Assembly: GCF_026262625.1 (NCBI RefSeq)
Contig: NZ_SHNN01000001.1
Coordinates: 1,364,001-1,428,000, forward strand
Reading direction: 5' to 3'
DNA from: Candidatus Litorirhabdus singularis
GTDB lineage: Bacteria; Pseudomonadota; Gammaproteobacteria; Pseudomonadales; Halieaceae
Length of the DNA stretch: 64,000 nt
This document shows positions 60,562 through 64,000 of the stretch, piece by piece. The number at the start of each line of letters is the position of its first letter. Within the stretch, counting starts at the first letter, position 1. The translations under genes were made by a program, and so were the position numbers. The notes below the pieces were generated by a model that saw nothing but the letters and a program-made list of their open reading frames with translations, had not been told where the DNA came from and ran no database searches.

Positions 60562-62325
60562 TTAACGCTGCACCAGATAGTCGGGGGCGCTCATGAGCAT
60601 AACGCTGGCCAGGCGTGCTCTGGCTAACAGCCCGTCATCGTTGCTAGCCGGAATTTGCTCGAGTGCAGCGATGACACGGGCGCGGGTCTCAGGTTCCAGG
60701 CGACCCTGGGTTAGTAGAATATCCAGGTGATCCAGTAAGCCTTCCGGATCATTGGCCAGGCCTACCTCAACGCTATAGTCGGCAACAAAAGCAGGCGCAG
60801 CTCTGCGGTCAAACTTGGGTGTCACTCCCAGTGCGAACAAGGTGATCACATTGGGATAGCCCACGATGGTGGTGGCGTTGGAAATCTGTAGCTCCGGGGC
60901 ATTTAAGCCGGCGGCGCCGGTCTCCGTCCCAGGAGCTATGTAACCGGGTCGGTAGAAGTTAAAAACCGAGGGTGAACCATAGGGTTGTTGGCCAAGCAGT
61001 GCGGAATCGCTGGTATTACTCAGGATGCGCTCGTTCCTGGCATTGGCGCTGTTGACCTTGAATGCGCGCGCCCAGTGTGTGAGGCGAATAACCGGTTCGC
61101 GCAGCTTACCGTGCTGTGGATCGCCAATGGACTCAGGGTTACGGGCGACCGGGTCAAACAGGACCGCCGCCAGCGTTGCGCTGAGATCTCCGCGCTCACC
61201 TGTGCCTACTGCTTCGCCAGAGGGCAGCTGGTAGCTGCCAGTGTCGAACGCCGCAGACACTCTGGCTACATACTCGACGGGTGGATGACTGGTAACAAAG
61301 CGCTGGATCAGCTGTCTGCCCAGGAACGGGCCCACGTTGGGATGATTGAAAATGGTGTCCAGCGCCATCTGCAAAGTGTTGCCACCGTCGGTACCGGCGG
61401 GAATGGTGGTGCCCAGAAACGCTTTCGGCTCGGCGGAGTGATAGCTGTCGAACATTTCCAGTCGTTGGTAGAAGGCGGGCAGCGGTATTAAGCTCGGCCG
61501 GGTTTCAAACGCAGCGCCGGCAAAACTGAGTCCGGTAAACACTTTGGCCAGACCAGTGATATCTGAATTATCGAACAGCTCCTGTGGTTCGCCCTGCGCG
61601 TCAACGGCGCTGCTGCCGTCCTGATTCAGCGCCACCAGCCCAAGGCTGAAAAGCTGCAACAGCTCGCGGGCGTAGTTTTCATCAGGAACACGTCCGGTGT
61701 CTGGGTTGGCTTTTTCGTTACGCAGGTAAGTCAGGTAGATTGCCATCGCTGGCGAGTAAGTCACCTCCTCCAGTAGATCGCGATAATTCCCGAACGCGCC
61801 CTCGGTAAGCACATCCATATATGCGGCCATGGTCTGGGGCAGTCGCCGCAAATCGCTCTGACTGGATACCACCATAATCTGTGACAATGCGAAGGCCATG
61901 CGCTGGCGCAACTGGTCCTCCCCCTCGATGGCGGTTTGCCAGAATGAATTGGAAGCGGTGAATACCAGCTCTGGCAGTGTGTTGCCCTGCTCGTCGAAGA
62001 ACTTGCCATCTTCGGGAAATTGCGCAAGAACACCCTGCAGATGGAGTGAGGGTGGCAGTTCCAGCTGCGTGTTGAACCAGGATTCGAAACCAACGCTGGA
62101 TACATCCTCAATCGCTGGTGTATTCGGTCCAAAAGTGGCCTGGCTCAGAAACCGTGAAGCCTCGAGAGCTGTCGGTAGTAGCTCCGGCTCCGGTTCCGGT
62201 TCCGGCTCTGGCTCTGGAGTCGGCCCGGGGGACGTGGCTACAGAGCCGTTAGAGCCGCCACCGCCGCAGGAGACCAGGGCGGTGCCAAGGATGGCCAGGA
62301 GTAACGCCTGGAGGAGAATTTTCAT
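60562..62325 (-). CDS. DUF1800 lipoprotein
   Basis: 587 residues. The lipobox LVSCGGGGS is followed by a Pro-Glu repeat linker (PEPEPEPEPEPE, near residues 36-47, from an imperfect GGCTCC-type repeat at 62183-62222). The DUF1800 domain starts RFLSQATFGP and includes LRQRMAFALSQIMVVS, NYARELLQLFSLGL and SPSVFNFYRPGYIAPG. Members are exported or lipid-anchored proteins of unknown function, usually next to DUF1501 genes, as here. The repeat makes the linker length likely to vary between strains. Confidence 0.9.
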   Translation of the reverse strand: MKILLQALLLAILGTALVSCGGGGSNGSVATSPGPTPEPEPEPEPEPELLPTALEASRFLSQATFGPNTPAIEDVSSVGFESWFNTQLELPPSLHLQGVLAQFPEDGKFFDEQGNTLPELVFTASNSFWQTAIEGEDQLRQRMAFALSQIMVVSSQSDLRRLPQTMAAYMDVLTEGAFGNYRDLLEEVTYSPAMAIYLTYLRNEKANPDTGRVPDENYARELLQLFSLGLVALNQDGSSAVDAQGEPQELFDNSDITGLAKVFTGLSFAGAAFETRPSLIPLPAFYQRLEMFDSYHSAEPKAFLGTTIPAGTDGGNTLQMALDTIFNHPNVGPFLGRQLIQRFVTSHPPVEYVARVSAAFDTGSYQLPSGEAVGTGERGDLSATLAAVLFDPVARNPESIGDPQHGKLREPVIRLTHWARAFKVNSANARNERILSNTSDSALLGQQPYGSPSVFNFYRPGYIAPGTETGAAGLNAPELQISNATTIVGYPNVITLFALGVTPKFDRRAAPAFVADYSVEVGLANDPEGLLDHLDILLTQGRLEPETRARVIAALEQIPASNDDGLLARARLASVMLMSAPDYLVQR

Positions 62326-62471
62326 AAGTCATTCCGCTTGGGGTTCGTAATTGAGTGACGTCAACTGTCCGCTTGTATGACAAGGCTGCAATTTTTTTTC
62401 GACAGGGGGTAAAGGTGACAGATAGCGTGGCAGCCGGGGGCGGGGGAAGACTGGCGGTGTCCGGGTTGTTC

Positions 62472-63272
62472 TCAGAAGGTTTTTTCAATCTCCAACACTG
62501 CTAACGCCTGCGTAATCTCGTCCATGCGAGGCTGCATGTCCTCTAGCAGATGCGCCTGGGTGGGTATGTAAAACAGGCCATGATCGATACCTTGCAAGGC
62601 TACCTGGGCGCAGCGTTCGGCTGAGATCAGTTCAAGCTCTGCTGGCGCCAGTGCGGCATCGGGCAGTGCTTTGGCAATCAGCGGTGTATATACCGCTCCG
62701 GGTAACAGGACGTGCAGCTCCAGGGGCCCGTCTTGCTGTTCTATGCGCAGCCACTCCAGAGCCACCAGCAGGGCGTGCTTGGTGGCTGCATAAAAGGCCA
62801 TTTTCCCCTTCTTGACGGCATCGGGGACGCTAAGTGAATTCTCAGAAGCGGTCACCAAGAGGCGACCGTTTGACCCGTTATGCTCCAATAGTCGTGCATA
62901 GGACTGGGCGATTTTTAACCCGGCATAAAAGTTGACTTCCCAGAGTGCCTGCAGCGAGTCACTATTGAGCATGTCTTCCTGCACCGGGCTACCCCGATGC
63001 CCAATGCCGGCATTAGAGCAAATAAGGTCCAGTCGCCCCGACGTTGCCCAACATTTTTCTATCAGGGTTGCGGCCGCTTCGGGATTTGACAGATCGCATT
63101 CTATAGCGCGGGCGGATGGGCCAATTGCGTTGGCGGTAGCTTCGGCGCCAGCCAGGTTGCGGTCGGCGCAGATGACGCTGGCACCGCGAATGGCGAGTTC
63201 TCGTGCCAGGGCTTCACCGATACCGGAGGCGGCACCGGTAACCAGCGCAGTGGTTCCTTTGTAGTCAGGCAA
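62472..63272 (-). CDS. Short-chain dehydrogenase/reductase (second)
   Basis: 266 residues. The cofactor motif is VTGAASGIGEALA, then NAGIG near residue 90, and the catalytic YAATK near 165 with VTASENS holding the serine. The C-terminal half differs from simple 3-ketoacyl reductases and fits a broad SDR branch. It oxidises or reduces a hydroxyl or carbonyl with NAD(P)H. It lies 96 bases after the multiheme cytochrome gene on the same strand. Confidence 0.87.
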   Translation of the reverse strand: MPDYKGTTALVTGAASGIGEALARELAIRGASVICADRNLAGAEATANAIGPSARAIECDLSNPEAAATLIEKCWATSGRLDLICSNAGIGHRGSPVQEDMLNSDSLQALWEVNFYAGLKIAQSYARLLEHNGSNGRLLVTASENSLSVPDAVKKGKMAFYAATKHALLVALEWLRIEQQDGPLELHVLLPGAVYTPLIAKALPDAALAPAELELISAERCAQVALQGIDHGLFYIPTQAHLLEDMQPRMDEITQALAVLEIEKTF

Positions 63273-63368
63273 TGCTCATGTCCCTATAGTCAGTTGGCCA
63301 GTCCGCAGTCCAGTAGACACAGACTAAGCCCTGCTATCCAAAGTCAGACCCTGCTGACAAAGTCTGAC

Positions 63369-64000
63369 CTACTCAATCTCACCTGTCTCCAGCCGTTTCT
63401 CGTAAATCCCCTCCAGCTTGTAGAGGTCTTGCTGGAGTTCAAAAAAGCCGTGCCAGTGTGCGTAATCCGCCGCGCCCATCATGGCACCCTGGCGTGCGCG
63501 CCGACCCTCGTGGTGCCATAAATAATAATAAGTAATCTGAAACTCATCAGTCCAGGGGTTTTCCTTGAGCAAGCCTTTGGCTTTCAAATCCTTGAGCATC
63601 TCAGTCGCGGGTTCGTAATAGGCCACGTTGTAGAGCTTGACGGCTTTATCGCCTTGGGTGAAAAAGTTGTTGGTGTGACTTCCGGTATGGCAGTTGTTGC
63701 ACACCATCTTCATTTTCTTACGGCCTTCTGGTCCATCGCCCAGCAGCGGGCTAAGCACGTCATCTGAGCCGCGTACCTTGGATTCCTTGGCCCACAGGTT
63801 CCAATACAGGCGTTCGGTTATATTGTGCGTTACAGACAGCTCTCCAATCCCGCTCATGTGACAAGTGGCGCAGGTGGGTCCGCGATAGTCGCCAGGTTCC
63901 CAGGCATCCGGCGCAGTGTCGAACTCCCACTCGTCACCTTCGGTGTTGTAGAGATGTCCGTGTTTGGAGTTGTTAAAAATTTCTATGTTGGGATGATCTG
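63369..64000 (-). CDS. Multiheme c-type cytochrome, hydroxylamine-oxidoreductase-like, C-terminal part (partial)
   Basis: At least 209 residues are visible; the start lies beyond 64000. The frame is open to the window edge, where it reads NIEIFNNSKHGHLYNTEGDEWEF. Two heme sites are present here, CATCH near 63865 and CNNCH near 63705. Histidines that can serve as second ligands lie in HNITERLYWN, HTGSHTNNF and WHHEGRRARQGAMMG. The arrangement resembles hydroxylamine oxidoreductase and related octaheme cytochromes, which are periplasmic. Heme number and true activity cannot be told from this fragment. Confidence 0.82.
   Translation of the reverse strand, partial: DHPNIEIFNNSKHGHLYNTEGDEWEFDTAPDAWEPGDYRGPTCATCHMSGIGELSVTHNITERLYWNLWAKESKVRGSDDVLSPLLGDGPEGRKKMKMVCNNCHTGSHTNNFFTQGDKAVKLYNVAYYEPATEMLKDLKAKGLLKENPWTDEFQITYYYLWHHEGRRARQGAMMGAADYAHWHGFFELQQDLYKLEGIYEKRLETGEIE

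Noticed and set aside
62183-62222. A microsatellite-type repeat of functional interest
   Set aside because: It encodes the Pro-Glu linker of the DUF1800 lipoprotein, a common variable spacer after a lipobox.

Overview
The window looks like chromosome from a marine heterotrophic gammaproteobacterium, probably of the Cellvibrionales type (OM60/NOR5, Halieaceae or Spongiibacteraceae). That assignment is inference. It rests on several TonB-dependent receptors with the plug start EEVIVTARK, DUF3080, DUF2244, YqaA and DcaP-like proteins, a PEP-CTERM protein ending in VPLPA, and many catabolic oxidoreductases. I see no rRNA, tRNA, insertion sequence, CRISPR array or phage gene.

Layout. 1-9.4 kb: the end of an FKBP prolyl isomerase, then two parallel minus-strand units. 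Each has a sigma-70 promoter with a shared palindrome, a TonB-dependent receptor, an intrinsic terminator and an exported enzyme (DUF3604 metallohydrolase in one, double-VOC protein in the other). A divergent alpha/beta hydrolase follows. 9.5-17.2 kb: a plus-strand run of a third receptor, a three-subunit molybdenum hydroxylase, ureidoglycolate lyase and a glutathione transferase. 17.2-22.6 kb: a MOSC protein, a HAD phosphatase, a thioesterase, a TM2 protein, a selenocysteine-containing AhpD/CMD-like protein, a luciferase-like oxidoreductase, an outer-membrane barrel and YqaA. 22.6-34.5 kb: a large PHP-domain lipoprotein, HNH protein, Nei glycosylase, HsaA-like flavin monooxygenase, DcaP-like porin, periplasmic glutaminase, desaturase, a second luciferase-like enzyme and an SDR, plus a transporter remnant.

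34.5-42.5 kb is a minus-strand ergothioneine locus: GPH-type permease, ABC ATPase, fused binding-protein/permease, PhzF-like protein, EgtB and EgtD, closely spaced or overlapping, with a PQQ-type sugar dehydrogenase behind. 42.6-53 kb: RidA, enoyl-CoA hydratase, CNNM/CorC protein, Tat-exported amidohydrolase, DapB-like dehydrogenase, a PEP-CTERM protein with a sigma-54-type promoter, a glutathione transferase, esterase, sulfotransferase, DUF2244 and DUF3080. 53-64 kb: cytochrome c, a methyltransferase remnant, DASH cryptochrome, phosphopantetheinyl transferase, an unexplained multi-stem RNA-like element, a sigma/anti-sigma/Spy-like unit, a DUF1800-DUF1501 pair, an SDR and the end of a multiheme cytochrome.

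The strongest unusual signal is at 19642-20175. An in-frame TGA sits exactly where a CxxC family has its second cysteine, and a bacterial SECIS-like hairpin follows it, which points to an AhpD/carboxymuconolactone-decarboxylase-like selenoprotein with a CxxU motif. Next are the ergothioneine operon with its own candidate importer and PhzF-like member, and the shared promoter-palindrome of the two receptor units.
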